NCBI RefSeq assembly: GCF_052857255.1
Contig: NC_135505.1
Span: 140,094,343-140,158,342, forward strand
DNA: 64,000 nt
DNA from: Amblyomma americanum
Lineage: Eukaryota > Arthropoda > Arachnida > Ixodida > Ixodidae
Reading direction: 5' to 3'
In this document: positions 47,857-59,610 of the stretch, in pieces
Layout: each line of letters opens with the position of its first letter
How positions within the stretch are numbered: the first letter of the stretch is position 1
Position numbers and translations under genes: made by a program
Notes under the pieces: model-generated
The model's input: only the letters and a program-made list of their open reading frames with translations
Told to the model about the DNA's origin: nothing
The model's database searches: none

Positions 47857-48137
47857 CCCTGATAAAAATGGCCTATAGACATTCTATAGACTTGTTATAG
47901 ACTCAATTGTCTTCCTATAGGCATTTCTTTTTGTCTATTCATAGTCAATAGACTGCCTGTCTATAGAGAGAAGTCTACTAAAAATGTATGACCGTAAATC
48001 CATAGATTGTGTATACACTGTCCATATGATTTTATTGCCTATAGACTTATCTAGGGTTTATCTGTAGAAAGTCTATAGACTTTATATACAGAAGTCTATG
48101 GACAGTCTATAGACCGTCTAAAGAAATTTTTTAAGGG
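47857..48137 (+). mobile_element. GTCTATAGAC-rich MITE, copy 3
   Basis: It starts CCCTGATAAAAATGGCCT and ends AAATTTTTTAAGGG, with many GTCTATAGAC variants between. It has the same internal order as copy 1 (CTTCCTATAGGCATTTC, then TATGACCGTAAATC). No coding capacity is seen. Confidence 0.78.
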
Positions 48138-48153
48138 ACGTCACTACGTGGGG

Positions 48154-48254
48154 AACTGTAATGTTACCTTTTCTTCCCCTTGTTACTTGTGACAGCAAGT
48201 AATGGCCAACACCTCAGCGAGGGCAGAAAAAGGGAAGGTCACATTACAGTACGC
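48154..48254. repeat. Short imperfect foldback
   Basis: CTGTAATGTTACCTTTTC at about 48158 is an imperfect inverted copy of AAAGGGAAGGTCACATTACA at about 48230-48250. The arms are about 25 bp. It lies 20 bp from the end of the MITE at 47857 and may be a separate old element. Confidence 0.5.
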
Positions 48255-50812
48255 TGCAAAGCGACAGGTACTGGTGGGCGTTGCTTTTCGTGTGCTAAAG
48301 ACGCGCGCTTTTCGATTTAGCAGGTGCGAGATCATTTACCTGCGATCTGTCCTGTACAGGCTGACGGGATGAGAATGGGATCTCATTGGGCCCAACCTAC
48401 TTTGATGAAAGGAGGGCTTAGCTAACCACCTGGTTGTTCTATATTGCGCCGCCATTTTCATTGTCAAGTGACCATGTTACACCAGGAGACGCGTTTCTCA
48501 ATCTAAGTCAGACTTCACCTTACCTGGGAAGGGGGGAGGGGGGAGATAACGAGCCCAGGGACTTGTCTGACCCTTCAGCCTGGCTCCTAGAAACCGCCTC
48601 TCATGGCTCCACGTTAAAAACTGCGCAGTATCACCGATTACGGCGCTGTATGTGTTGCGGACTGATCCAGCATTGCTTACCCAGCGTTGAACATTAAGAT
48701 AACTCGGTCGAGTCCGGCGAGGCATATTGTATGATTCTTGCGGACGGCTGGACAATAAAATCCCAACTCACGCGTTTTGACGATGCCTTTCAATAAAACA
48801 GCATTTAATCATCATCAGCACCATGTATTAAAGGGCACCTTAATAGTCCAGCATTAATCGCAGCCTCTCTGTCTCCCAGAATGGTGTATAGGCACACAGT
48901 GCAAAAACTGACCAAGATACATAGCCCAGGTGCTTATGCTGAGTACATAGGTCTCATTTCTTGATCTATTTTCACCCTGTTCGCTTTTCATAAATCCGCA
49001 CCGGGCACCAACTCGCCAAGATGTCAGTCTAGGTATACAAGACTGACGACAGTTAAGATGACATTTATGAGACCAGTACTACGACGATGGACTTCAGTTG
49101 TCGCCATCGTATGCACTGCAGTTACGGAAAATGCCTGATGGCAGCTTACGTTTCGTTCTATTTCTTTTTTACCATCACAAAAAGGCGACAACACTGTTGG
49201 GACAATGCCATTAGACACGCGAGACTGGCGGCGAACGGTAGACTTTCTTACGCAAAAGAACAAGCCCTGTATACCTACACGGTGACAAGGGACACGCTGT
49301 GACACTTGCGCGGCAGAGCTTTTTCTTTTCTGCTGCGCATGCATGCTGGCTGCGTCTCGCACATGTGCAGAAAAGAAAAAGTATAAAGGAAGGATCCACT
49401 CGTCGCTGGCTGTCTTCCACTGTCTGCGCTTTCTTTTTGGTTTTCTCCAAGGGCTAGAGTGGGGGAAATGGGGTTGAGGGTGGTGGGGGGGAGTCTAACA
49501 GAGAAAGGAGTTGGGGGGAGGGAGAGGGGGCACTGGCGAAGCGAAAAGGGGAAGATCCTTGGAGGGGAGCGCGTTCAGCGCCAATGGGAGTGGGGAAAAA
49601 GAAGGAGCTCCGGACGCCCAATTGAATCCCGGCCAGCGAGCACCGCCGCGCTGCTGAGTCGACGAGGTAGTAATCGCTAAGAGCTTTCCTCACCTGGCCC
49701 GGGAAACGAGTGCTCGCTGAGAGCGAAACAAGGCAAAAGAAGTGGAAAACGTGAAAGGCGAGTGCGCCGAGACGGCTTCGGGGACGAAGCGAGAGATATA
49801 CAGTATACATCCGTCGACAGTAAAACCGTACAGCGAGGCAGAAGTCGTGGAGATGGCACAAGTAGATCGGAGGTCCGAACCACCGCGTATGCCATCAATG
49901 TGAGGTGCTTCGCATTGGCGGGGTATTCATGGAGAGTCAGCATGTCTTCTCTGAAAGCATTACCGTTATCCTCATAATTTATTACGTCGCAACGGTCCAT
50001 CAAGGTTTTTACGGTTGTGTGTCATGAGATGAGTAGGGTATTTACGGTAAATTTTTTATGTCCGACCGGTGTGATCATATGGCTGTAATACAATGGTGTA
50101 TTTTGGATGTGTAAGGAGAACGGAATCATGTAATGCGCTTATCACCCAGAGTAGAATACTCAACAGTAACTGGAGTGGTTAGCGTATGGTAATTATATAC
50201 AACAGTCTTATTCGCCTCGGTTGCCTTATAACCTAGGGTATTTAGGGGGAAACCTTGCAATATGGATACAATCTCTTGGCCAGCCATAGGAAAATGCAGG
50301 CAGGCAAAAAAAATTAGACCTGTAGGTTTAAGAAAATAGGGATGAAAAAACAGGTCAAATAAACGATATACCTGTATATCTGAGGGAGCAGAAAAATTGG
50401 AACAGGAAAATCGAAGAGAAATATTAAAGATTTGCAGTTTTGTGAGAACATAAAACAGGCCAATAGGAGAGAGGAATTAAAGACCGGTAGTTTTGACGAA
50501 ATAGACGGAGGTAAATATTAAGAGCAAAAGCAGAAGATTGCTGAACGGCGATGGAAGACAGCTGCACAAGTTTTTACGCAAGTGCGTGTCTTGGTGCGGT
50601 CTCTAACGCGTTAAGTTTGCTGAAATATTTCTTCTCCCGAGGAAAACACCACGTGGCCAAAATTTACCCGGGGTCCTCCAATATGGCCTGTCCCGTAACT
50701 CTAAGCTTTGCCTCAGCAAACAAATATTCGTCACAGTCAATCATGAACCGGAATTGAAGATGACGACGCAGGGCAGGAGCAGGACAGGGTTCAAGGGCAC
50801 AACGACATCTGT
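48255..50812. other. Unassigned DNA, partly CpG-rich
   Basis: A G-rich, CpG-richer patch lies at 49450-49700. A-rich degenerate repeats lie at 50310-50520. Open frames of 70-135 codons on both strands lack domains. No gene is recognised. Confidence 0.4.
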
Positions 50813-50819
50813 GTTAAGA

Positions 50820-51060
50820 TACTAATGATGATTATTATGATGATGATTATGATGGATTTTCGTGGTGCAAGGGCATCTGGGGCCAAAGAGCACCATGGCA
50901 TAAGGTATTTTTCGTTTGCTCAAGATTGGGTCAAAGACCCATTTCCCAAGCACTACACCCTGATAAAGCTGATCACCAGGCCAGGGGAAGCTTGGGCCCA
51001 TTGTATCACCGGTGGGTGCCCGGCGGCACTGGGGATCGAGCCCCGCACCTCCCGATCAGG
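50820..51060 (-). mobile_element. tRNA-derived SINE, second family, copy 2
   Basis: This matches the copy at 16540: (ATG)n-type tail, GGGCATCTGGGGCCAAAGAG, the stem TGGTGC/GCACCA (50863-50868 with 50890-50895) and the B-box region GATCGAGCCCCGCACC. The 5' head is truncated. A short repeat GTTAAGA lies at 50813-50819 and 51061-51067, a weak candidate duplication. Confidence 0.75.
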
Positions 51061-51067
51061 GTTAAGA

Positions 51068-51805
51068 AGTGCTTTGGATTGGGCTATTTGGAAAATGATC
51101 ACATGCAAGACGGGCACTGCTTAGATTGAAAAGGACAGAGTTAAAGACAATGCAAATGGTTAAGCGCAAACCACCTAACCGTCGTGTGCTTAACCGTTTG
51201 TGTTGTTTTTAACCTTATCCTTGCTTATCTAAGCAGCGCACGTCTTGCATATGACATCTGGATGGAAAGACGTTACTTTTCTAATTGTACTCGTTGACAC
51301 CAAAGAATCTATGGGGCGCATTCGGTGACGAACTTTTCCCCCGGTTCATTCTTTGGTTGTGCTACGGTCAGGTGCTGCTGTCTCTGATATTAGAGCTCAT
51401 AGCCAGTAAAGATGTGCATGTGGCCGACCCTGGTAATAAACGCGGTGCTCACCAATGGCAAAGAGAAAAATAATTCAACGGGAAAGAACGGATAGAGAAT
51501 ATGCCTTCAACTCAATTTTTCCGTTCGAATGTGTTAACTGCGAAAAGCAGAGTTCATCATGCTTCAAGCGGATCCAACACGGGGAATACTCGTCGACGTT
51601 AGTGACTTCGCTCAACTAAGTGTACAAAAAAGCCTAATGCATACAGCAGACTTTCACGGGAAAAAAAATTAAGCCTATACAAGCTGGACGGGGACCGAGC
51701 CTAACCTCCTTATACCACCAGACTATTTTTTCCGTCTACCTAACAAGCAGCGCCCTTCTTTGAAACGAATTCATCAAAGGAATACCCTATGCTCAAAACC
51801 GGTTT
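51068..51805. other. Unassigned intergenic DNA
   Basis: I see no gene or recognisable repeat in this stretch. Confidence 0.45.
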
Positions 51806-51980
51806 GAAGATCCCCGGGTGGTCGAAATTATTCCGGACCTCTCAGCTACGGCACCTCTTTCTTCCTTTCTTTTTTCACTCTCTCCTTCATCTCTTCCCTT
51901 ACGGCGCGGTTCAGGTGTCCGCCCATATATGAGACAGATACTGTGCCATTTCCTTTCCCCAAAAATCAATAATTATTATA
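51806..51980 (+). mobile_element. Ruka-like SINE, 5'-truncated
   Basis: It starts in the body (GATCCCCGGGTGGTCGAAAT), continues with CGGCACCTCTTTCTTCC, CTTACGGCGCGGTTCAGG and GAGACAGATACTGTGCC, and ends in an AATAATTATTATA tail. The tRNA head and first half of the body are missing. Confidence 0.88.
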
Positions 51981-52102
51981 TCTCACCAATGTACATCGGA
52001 ATGCAATTGCCGTAACCACGGTACTATGGAAGCAATGGTACTACCAATACCATCGCTTCTAGCGGCACGACACCTCGACCGTAAAAATGTTACCACGGTA
52101 GT

Positions 52103-52356
52103 TGTTGTTGTATGTTGTATGGGGTTTTATGGCGCATAAGCAACTATGGCTATCATGCGCCAAACACAAGGTTAGATGATGCTATGTCAAGTGTACAGAG
52201 GTTACATTATAATAGATTTAAAACACTGGCTTTCTTTAGAAACTTACAAACAAGTGAAAATTCGACGAGTGTTTGCTCGCCTAAAAGCAATGCGGGATGA
52301 AATGGAATGTGTTCATTGTAAAATACCGTAAAAACTTTTTGTCTATGTTCTTCGAG
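52103..52356 (-). mobile_element. LINE family B, 3'-end copy with 16-bp target duplication
   Basis: ATGTTACCACGGTAGT flanks the insert exactly at 52087-52102 and 52357-52372. The plus strand starts with GTTGT-type tail repeats, then the stem TGGCGCA/TGCGCCA (52130-52136 and 52156-52162). Farther in, the minus strand still encodes a relic of the ORF2 C-terminus (IPFHPALLLGE). The perfect 16-bp duplication suggests a relatively recent insertion. Confidence 0.92.
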
Positions 52357-52372
52357 ATGTTACCACGGTAGT

Positions 52373-55037
52373 GATGGTACTGTCAGCGCAATTGCTCTCA
52401 GTGGCAATTGTACATCCAGTATCATTTCCAGATACGACGGCGCGAACTTTGCCGAATTTAAACAATACTTTTTCGAGACTTCCTAGCAGCTGTCTCAACG
52501 CGCCAAGCAACACCGTCAGCAGTGCACAGTTCTTGAGAAACACTCTGCAGGTATCAAGAATCTAAGCATAAAAAGAAGTCTCGGCCGAGGAGAGCGCATT
52601 TTCGGGGTTTACGGTATACCCGTTTCTTTAGTCTTGAGCCACTTATTCTTGCTGTTCCTCGAGCCGTGCACGCGTGCTATGAGCACTCCTGCAGGGACCA
52701 CCTTTTGGCGAAATTTGTTCCCTTCTCCTTAAACTGGGAAGAGGTTGGAGATGGATGCCGCATTATTTTTTTTCTTCAATGCGAGGCGCTCGGGAGCGTT
52801 TTGTAGCAGGAAAGGTCGGAAAAAAGAAAAAAGCCCGCACCGGAGAGATTTCGAGCGAAGCCCGTGAGCATGGTTTTGAAGGCGGCCTGAAAATCAGGAT
52901 TAAACTGTCGGCTCTCTTGAGGGCGGCGCTTCGATGCAACGAGTGGAGAGACCTTTCTCGGAGTACGGGAAAGAAAAGGTCTTTGGGGAAGGATCTGCCA
53001 AGAGCAGGTCTTTCGTGGAGGTCTTGTTCCGAAGAAGCCGTTTGCGACTGGTGTCGGAGGCATGGTTCAATAACTGTGCATACAGCCTTATACAGGTAAA
53101 GCGGGCTCGTGTGTGCCGATTAATTTTCTATGAGCTGCGTCGTGAGTTTGGCTATTTTCGTTTCTGTGACCTAACCCTAATCGAAAAATTCTGTAGGGGT
53201 TTCTTTAACCTTATAATATTCGTGAGCTTACCTCCGGCAAGCTTTGCAAAATTGTCAACAGTAATGACTTATGCTCGCAGAACAATATCAATTATTCGTG
53301 GAACTGATATAGCTAACAGAAAAAACGCTCTTTTTGCATTATTTATCGAAGCAAAATCAGATTTCAAGCCGCCTGCTGGAAGATCACTGATTGCAAATGC
53401 TAATTCTGAACGAAGAAAGGCTCAAAATTATTCCGGTCTTATATACTTCTGCACTGGCAAGTAATGGAACAGTTTGTAATTTTGTTACCGATACGTTGCA
53501 TGCGGCTGAGTATGGAGATTTATTGTCCTTAGTCGAAAATCAATTATAATTGCATATTTCAATTATGCAGCAAAGGCGAATTTTTCTGCAAAACGAAGAT
53601 TTTTTTCTCTTCTGCAATTCTGCCGCAATTCTGGAACTCTGCGGCGACTACTGACGAAGTGCAAGAATTTCATTGCTTCTATCTGATGTTTCCTTTGCTT
53701 TGGCTGTAAAAGCGATGAGAGAAAATGCTGCTTTAGATGCTAAAACAGGAACAAGCAGCAAGTTATTGGATGTTTTGGATCATGACAGGGACAGGACTTT
53801 TAGAGAGAAATATTGGCCCGCTCTAACGCCAACCGCTCTGTATAGAACGTAGCATTCTTTGGCACAGACGGGCGCCTTAGCTCACAAAAAGCATGACGAG
53901 TAGTTTCTGCTACAAGCAATTAAACTTTACTGTCCGCAGATAATATTATATTACAATATTACTATATATTACAAGAGAGCTATGCAATTTCTGCAGATGC
54001 GGTAACATAAACCGGTATGCCATGCACAACAAAAAACAAAGAACTTTGTTTTCGTGCTTTTCATCCATTGGCATTTTCATTTTTGTTTGTTCGTTTGTTT
54101 GAGTTTGCTAATGACTGATGCTGCCCCTGAAATAGTAGTTCCATTGAATTCATATTTCTGACAAGTTTCGTTGCAAGATCTATAAGTCTTTGACGCCAAA
54201 AAAAAAATTGTCGACCGCAGAGCCCAAACACAAAATTTAAAGAAAAAAAGGGTCTGCGAGCAAAAAAAAAAAACGAACGTCAGAACACAGTGTGCAGGCA
54301 CACTCAGCTGTAATGACAGTAAGGGGAAACTGATAAAAATTTAAAAAAAAAGCTGAAGGAGGGGAGCTCGTGATAAAAGCCACAACAGAGCTTCAAAAAA
54401 CCATCTAGCCCATCCCTTTCGCCAACACCGCAATCCACGCTTGAGTCAACACCCCATAAAAAAAAGATAATCGTTATCCTTTGTTGGTGAGATGTTGCAA
54501 AAGCTCAGCCCAGGAGTGCAGATATGGAAGCCAATGGGTATATATATAGGTATGCCCGCTGGAGCCTTGAAAGCAGGCCAGATCAAAGCAAACACCCCCT
54601 CCTGTATGTTTTCAAGGTAAACATTGCGGCGAAGATGAAAAAAAAAGAAAAGCACTTTCAAAACGATAAGATGGCGTGGATGAGATTACTGTTGAAGGTG
54701 CAGCAGCTATTTAGCAATAAAAAAATATTGAGGATGAGCCGACGAAACTGTGGCTGCTATACTACTGCAAAAATGGATTCGCCCTGATCGCGCTTGCGAT
54801 GGCTGGCGGGTTACCGAACCTCTCCTAAGCTTGTGTTTTTCATCTCACTGCAGCTACAGTATAAGAACACGTATTATATCCAGCCTGTGTTCTTCTCTTC
54901 AACTTCTTTCCATTTGTCTTCTACACAGCCCTTCTGGTTAATATGGATCACATCCGACCTACGCCTCCATGCTTGCACTGTAGGTTACAAAAATGATATG
55001 TTCACAGTGGCGCTTGTAGAGGCAAGGTTGAAAAAAA
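52373..55037. other. Unassigned intergenic DNA
   Basis: A CAG/GTAAAG donor-like site lies near 53094 after an open frame that runs from about 52755, and a 176-codon frame at 52934-53464 crosses it. Neither has a recognisable domain, so no gene is called. A-runs occur near 54200 and 54260. Confidence 0.4.
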
Positions 55038-55276
55038 ATTGATAATTGATTTTTGGCGCAGTATCTCTTACACTTATCTCGGTGGACACCTGAACCGCGC
55101 CGTGAGGGAAGGGATAAAGGAGGGAGTGAAAGAAGAAAGGAAGAAAGAGATGCCGTAGTGGAGGGCTCCGGAAATATGTCGACCACCTGGGGATCTTTAA
55201 CGTGCACTGACATCGCACAGCACACGGGCGCCTTAGCTTCCGCCTCCTTTGAAGCGCGGCCGCCGCTGTCGAGTTG
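55038..55276 (-). mobile_element. Ruka-like SINE, 5'-truncated
   Basis: The minus strand carries CGGCCGCGCTTC, GCGATGTCAGTGCACG, GATCCCCAGGTGGTCGAC, the pyrimidine tract and CTCACGGCGCGGTTCAGG, ending near an AATTATCAATT tail. The tRNA head is almost all lost. Beyond its 5' end lies the small inverted/direct repeat at 55281-55360. Confidence 0.85.
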
Positions 55277-55280
55277 GAAG

Positions 55281-55365
55281 GTTGACCCCAGTCGACCCAC
55301 TTCTGTCGTGATATTTTTTTTCGCAAGGTTGACCCCAGTCGAAAAAATCACGACAGAATTGGGCC
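55281..55365. repeat. Overlapping direct and inverted short repeats
   Basis: GTTGACCCCAGTCGA occurs twice, about 46 bp apart (near 55282 and 55328). TTCTGTCGTGATATTTT near 55302 pairs with AAAAAATCACGACAGAA near 55343. Further ACGACAGAAAAATTTCTG repeats follow at 55540-55580. This looks like a small rearranged snap-back. Confidence 0.5.
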
Positions 55366-56154
55366 CAAAATACTGGAGATGTTTTTCATAACGAGGATTT
55401 TGTGCAGCATTGTTGCATTTTCTGTAGCTCTGTCGCCATTACAAAGGACAGCACAATACTGAAGAAAATTCTGTTACCGCAAAGAGTTCTGTTGTCGCTA
55501 CAAGTTCGCGGTCAAAAATACTCCAACAAATTTGTTGCGACGACAGAAAAATTTCTGACACGACAGAAAAATTTCTGCCGTGTATTTGACAGGGACATTT
55601 ATTTTTATTCATGTAAGCTTCAACTGGATCGGTATGCACGATTGCTTTGCAGTGGTGAAGCAATAAATTCGGCCGCTGAAAATCTTCTGCGCGAAGCTTA
55701 TATGCATTTCTTTCGAAAGAGAAGAGAACCTGCACACGCCTTGTGCCCTCCTAGACAGCGAAGAAAGAACAGCTGCAGCTGAACCACCGCTGGACCTTCA
55801 CGTCTATTCCCGCATCAGAGCACTCTTGTCCAAGGCCCATATGCAGGCAGTGTACTTGAATCAAAACCCCAAATAATCATTAGGTTAAAAACGTAAACGT
55901 GTTAGCAATGTGTCATGGAACTGATTGCATCATCCATTGCTTGCGTTGAATAGTTTGTCTGTCAGGAAACAAAATGTACATTACGTCCCTTGGTAGTTAA
56001 TCTCAGGAGAGTGATGGCTGGTCTTTGAAGAACTAACGGTAGTGGCAACGCAACTAGTCTTAAAAAGACCTGGCCCTGTAGCAGTTTTAGTCCCATGTGG
56101 GGAGTACATTTGGTTGCCGTTTAGAGGGCGCGATGTCATTTAAAGAGAGAAGGC
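55366..56154. other. Unassigned intergenic DNA
   Basis: A 126-codon frame at 55402-55782 covers the ACGACAG-repeat area and has no recognisable domain. No gene is called. Confidence 0.4.
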
Positions 56155-56167
56155 TCTTTAAACAGCT

Positions 56168-56415
56168 TCGAACCCGACCGCGGCGGCTGCGTTTTTATGG
56201 AGGAAAAACGCTAAGGCGCCCGTGTGCTGTGCGATGTCAGTGCACGTTAAAGATCCCCAGGTGGTCGAAATTATTCCGGAACCCTCCACTACGGCACCTA
56301 TTCTTCCTTTCTTCTTTCACTCCCTCCTTTATCTTTTCCCTTACGGCGCGGTTCAGGTGTCCAACGATATATGAGACAGATACTGCGCCATTTCCTTTCC
56401 CCAAAAACCAATTAT
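56168..56415 (+). mobile_element. Ruka-like SINE, truncated in the tRNA head, 13-bp duplication
   Basis: TCTTTAAACAGCT flanks the insert exactly at 56155-56167 and 56416-56428. The insert starts inside the B-box (TCGAACCCGACCGCGGCGG) and carries the complete body and 3' end (CCAAAAACCAATTAT). Loss of the A-box at a clean duplication boundary shows that 5' truncation occurred at insertion. Confidence 0.93.
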
Positions 56416-56428
56416 TCTTTAAACAGCT

Positions 56429-57010
56429 AAAAAAATATTCTGCTATCTCGTCGCCGCGAACAGGTATCGGAATGAAGTGCACTGCAAGACTGGCGTTCTG
56501 CATTCCAGGACGGATGATAGGTGCTGCTAGCCGCTCTGTTTGACTCGGTTTCAGATAGGTACTGTATGCGTTTCGCCAGAAAAGCTGGTTAAATGTGAAC
56601 CCATTTACCATGAAAATATGCGTTTTAGTGAGCGTTGCCTTCGGCGGCAACCGGTGAGAGTTTAAGAGCAGTTCTGGTTTGGTTCCGTCGTCAATTTCGC
56701 CGCAATTTCAAGGCGATGCTCGGACGAGACTGTCGAGAATAGAAGCGAAAAGCATGCCGCGCACAAAAACTCTTAAGCTTCTAAACCTTCCTCTAGGCGG
56801 AATAGAAGCAGCTGCAATTGTACTGCGCCAGCCCCAATTGGCTCGGTCTTCAAGAACTCAGAGAGAACATGCCAAAAGCATCTACACCCTGATTAACCTG
56901 ATCCTTTTTACTTGGAGGCGCAGGCTCAACCTAGCAAATGAAAGCAGTTTTTTATTTCGCTTACGACATATGACACAAAGACCGTTAATGCACAAAGAAA
57001 TCGCCCTGCG
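56429..57010. other. Unassigned intergenic DNA
   Basis: I see no recognisable gene in this stretch. A 121-codon frame at 56679-57044 is without a known domain and overlaps the start of the ~320-bp repeat. Confidence 0.4.
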
Positions 57011-57547
57011 TCCAGCATTCTTGGGCAAAAGTTTTGAATACTGAAATTTCTTTAGGCTATTGTTATGGAAATATTGAAGGTAATGTTAGTTAGTTAGTTA
57101 TATTGATTTTAATGGCGCAAAAGCAACTGAGGCTATGATGCGCCAAACACACGGTTAGAGCTTTTGTTAAAGGTTAGCTTTTTATACCTAAAGTTTGTAT
57201 AAAACATTGGCTTCTCTGAGAAATTTAAAAATGCTGGAAAAATCAACCAGTGCTTGATCTCCTAAAAGTAACATGGGGTGTAGTGGGATGTATTCATTGT
57301 ACAATGTTGTGAAATATTTTTTCCCGTGTAGCAAAACCATACTTTTAAAGCTTTTCCATTGCTCGCATGGAGCAGTTAAGACTGCCTGTGGCAACGTTTC
57401 TGACGCTAGCAAAAACGTCAATAGAAAAAAATTCAAGCCTGCTGACGGGAGGTATGCAGATATATTGTTATAGTGAAACCGTGGAAAATATGAAAAACTT
57501 CCGTTCATAAACTCTTTCCCGCTGAAAAATGTTTTTGTCCAGAATTG
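57011..57547 (-). repeat. Unclassified ~320-bp repeat, copy 4, split by a LINE
   Basis: On the minus strand the repeat runs from CAATTCTGGACAAAAACATT at 57547 through AGCGGGAAAGAG down to about 57331. It resumes at about 57084 with ACCTTCAATATTTCC and reaches its end near 57011. The gap is occupied by a LINE family B tail. The split shows the ~320-bp family is older than that LINE insertion. Confidence 0.75.
57085..57330 (-). mobile_element. LINE family B, 3'-end copy nested in another repeat
   Basis: The plus strand starts with a TTAG-repeat tail, then TGGCGCA/TGCGCCA (57113-57119 and 57139-57145) around the loop AAGCAACTGAGGCTATGA. The minus strand encodes the ORF2 C-terminal relic NEYIPLHPMLLLGDQA. 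A few bases of the host repeat appear lost at the insertion site, and no clear duplication is seen. Confidence 0.85.
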
Positions 57548-59600
57548 CCGGGATATATTCTAGGGGGAAAAAGAATATTTGAAGACGCAGTCTTCATTCA
57601 AAGGAGGAGTCTCTTTTCTTCCCCGCTTCACGGCGCAACAGACCTCGATGAGGGAAGGGAATAGAGGAGGTGTGAATCGGAGGATTTGGGGAAAGACGCG
57701 ATCCCCACGACTGCCGGAAGCCCAAAGGGGAAAAGGAGGAGTAAGGGATTTACGGTCATGCCGCGCCACCGCCGGACGTCAGAGGCTTAGGTGAAGAGGT
57801 GGGGAACAGACTAACGGTAGGAAAGAGAGACAATGGTTGGCCGTGACCGGCGCTGTTTCCAAGGCCGACGCGTATTGAGAGAACTGGCCACGCACATAGC
57901 TTGTCCAAGTAGAGGAGTGGCCAGGGCAAAGATGCGTAAGGGATTGTTGTCAGTGCAGAGAGGCTTGAAAACGACAGAGGACTGCATATACTGTGCACCT
58001 TTCAATAACATGAACACGTGCCATGTTTGCAATATGTGTCAATAGCATCGCAATATACTATTAACGATGTCACAATCTTTGAAACGGCGAAACTAACAAA
58101 AAAGTGTTCCTATTGCGTGAATCCTAGGAAGAGATTGGGGCTATATCTTTTGACAGGAACTCGTGCACATGTTTTGTTACCAAGGGCTGCATATTACAAG
58201 CCTATTCAATTTATGATACCAGGGATCGCGGCGTGGGTCGACAAGATTGTCATCGCTGTAAAAGATCTCAAATGAAAACGACAGAAGGATTAGGAATGAG
58301 CTGCGTTGCAGTAATGGCATGCAAAGAAGTAAACTCTTGTAGGAATTTCTCGCAGTTCATGCTGAGCAGAGATCATATTTGATGACGTGCACACACGCCT
58401 TTATTTTACTTTCACAATGCCTCCTGTTAAAGGGACGATGAGAAGAACTCCATCTAATCAATTGTAGCTATCAGTAAAAATTGATAATCTGGCTGCCTGG
58501 TTATGTTAACGGCTGTCTAGGAGCAAGAAATTACTATTTATTCTAGAGAATACTGAATTTAATTTCTTTTTCCCGACTATGTCCGAACAGGTCCCGTCCA
58601 CACCAAGAAGAACTGTTTTGCGCCACTTTAAAGTGGATGGCAGTGTAGCATAGACTCTTGGTTCCGTGATGACTCGGGTGTCGATGGAAACAGTTAACTT
58701 GTTAAATCGACACATGGTGGCGCCACCTGCATTTCGGTTTTAGCGTGGAAGCATTGGTTCACTAGCAATCCTGGAAAAGCTGATGTTTGTCTGAAGCCTC
58801 TCAAATACCCAGAGGACTAAAATAAATATTGCCACGACTGGGTTCCAAACCCACGGCGGCGCCAACAAATCAGCTTCGCTGGCCACTGCACGAGGGCACT
58901 ATGCTATCGCCGCAGACGATCACGCCTCGTGTAAAACAGCTACACACTCTCGCGCTGTGCGTTGCACGGCGTCGTCTTCATAAACTTCCGTCTGTGCGCA
59001 AAAAGCACTATTAGATTTCTACTCCACAAAATCCACAGGTGGGCGTGGACCCTCTTAGTCGCGAAAGAAAATGAAACAACCATAATTGACTCCCTGAGTC
59101 AGTGGAACCCGCGGTGTCGCCACTCACCGTCGCGACGCCTGCAAGCTGCAGGCGCCCCCCTGCGGGGGCCTTATTACACTGTAGTCTATTGATACAGGCC
59201 AACTGCAATTTGCCGTGATTGTCTTAAAGGCTTGCTGTGCAGAGATCGCGTCATCCACACAAAACAACGTCGTCACTGCGTGACCCTCGGCGTAGCTGTG
59301 GTGGCAACGTAACCCGCCAAATAGGTTACGCCACCCTTTGGTCGTGTGGCCAACTTATCATGCGATCCATGGCTTACGTTACCGAGGCAGTGAGTGATGT
59401 CATCTACTGATTAATGAGCTTTGTGCGACCCAGTAAATAGGGGTCATAATGTTTACTGCTGTGATTCACACAGTTAAATGAACGAACAAAATCTCACAAG
59501 AATTCCCTTATCACTCGTTAGTCCCCACAGCCACTTACACAGCCTTGCTGCCGAAGCTCGGGCCAGATTACGTGAACACCATATCAGCTTTCATTTTAAA
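57548..59600. other. Unassigned DNA; includes copy 2 of the 36308 repeat
   Basis: At 58927-59115 the ACACACTCTCGCGCTGTGC and GACTCCCTGAGTCAGTGGA segments repeat those at 36308-36620. A G/A-rich block lies at 57640-57760. No gene is recognised. Confidence 0.45.
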
Positions 59601-59610
59601 ATTACCACCT

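Noticed and set aside
52934..53464. 176-codon plus-strand gene
   Set aside because: No recognisable domain, no convincing codon bias, and a better-looking splice donor near 53094 cuts through it; left unassigned.
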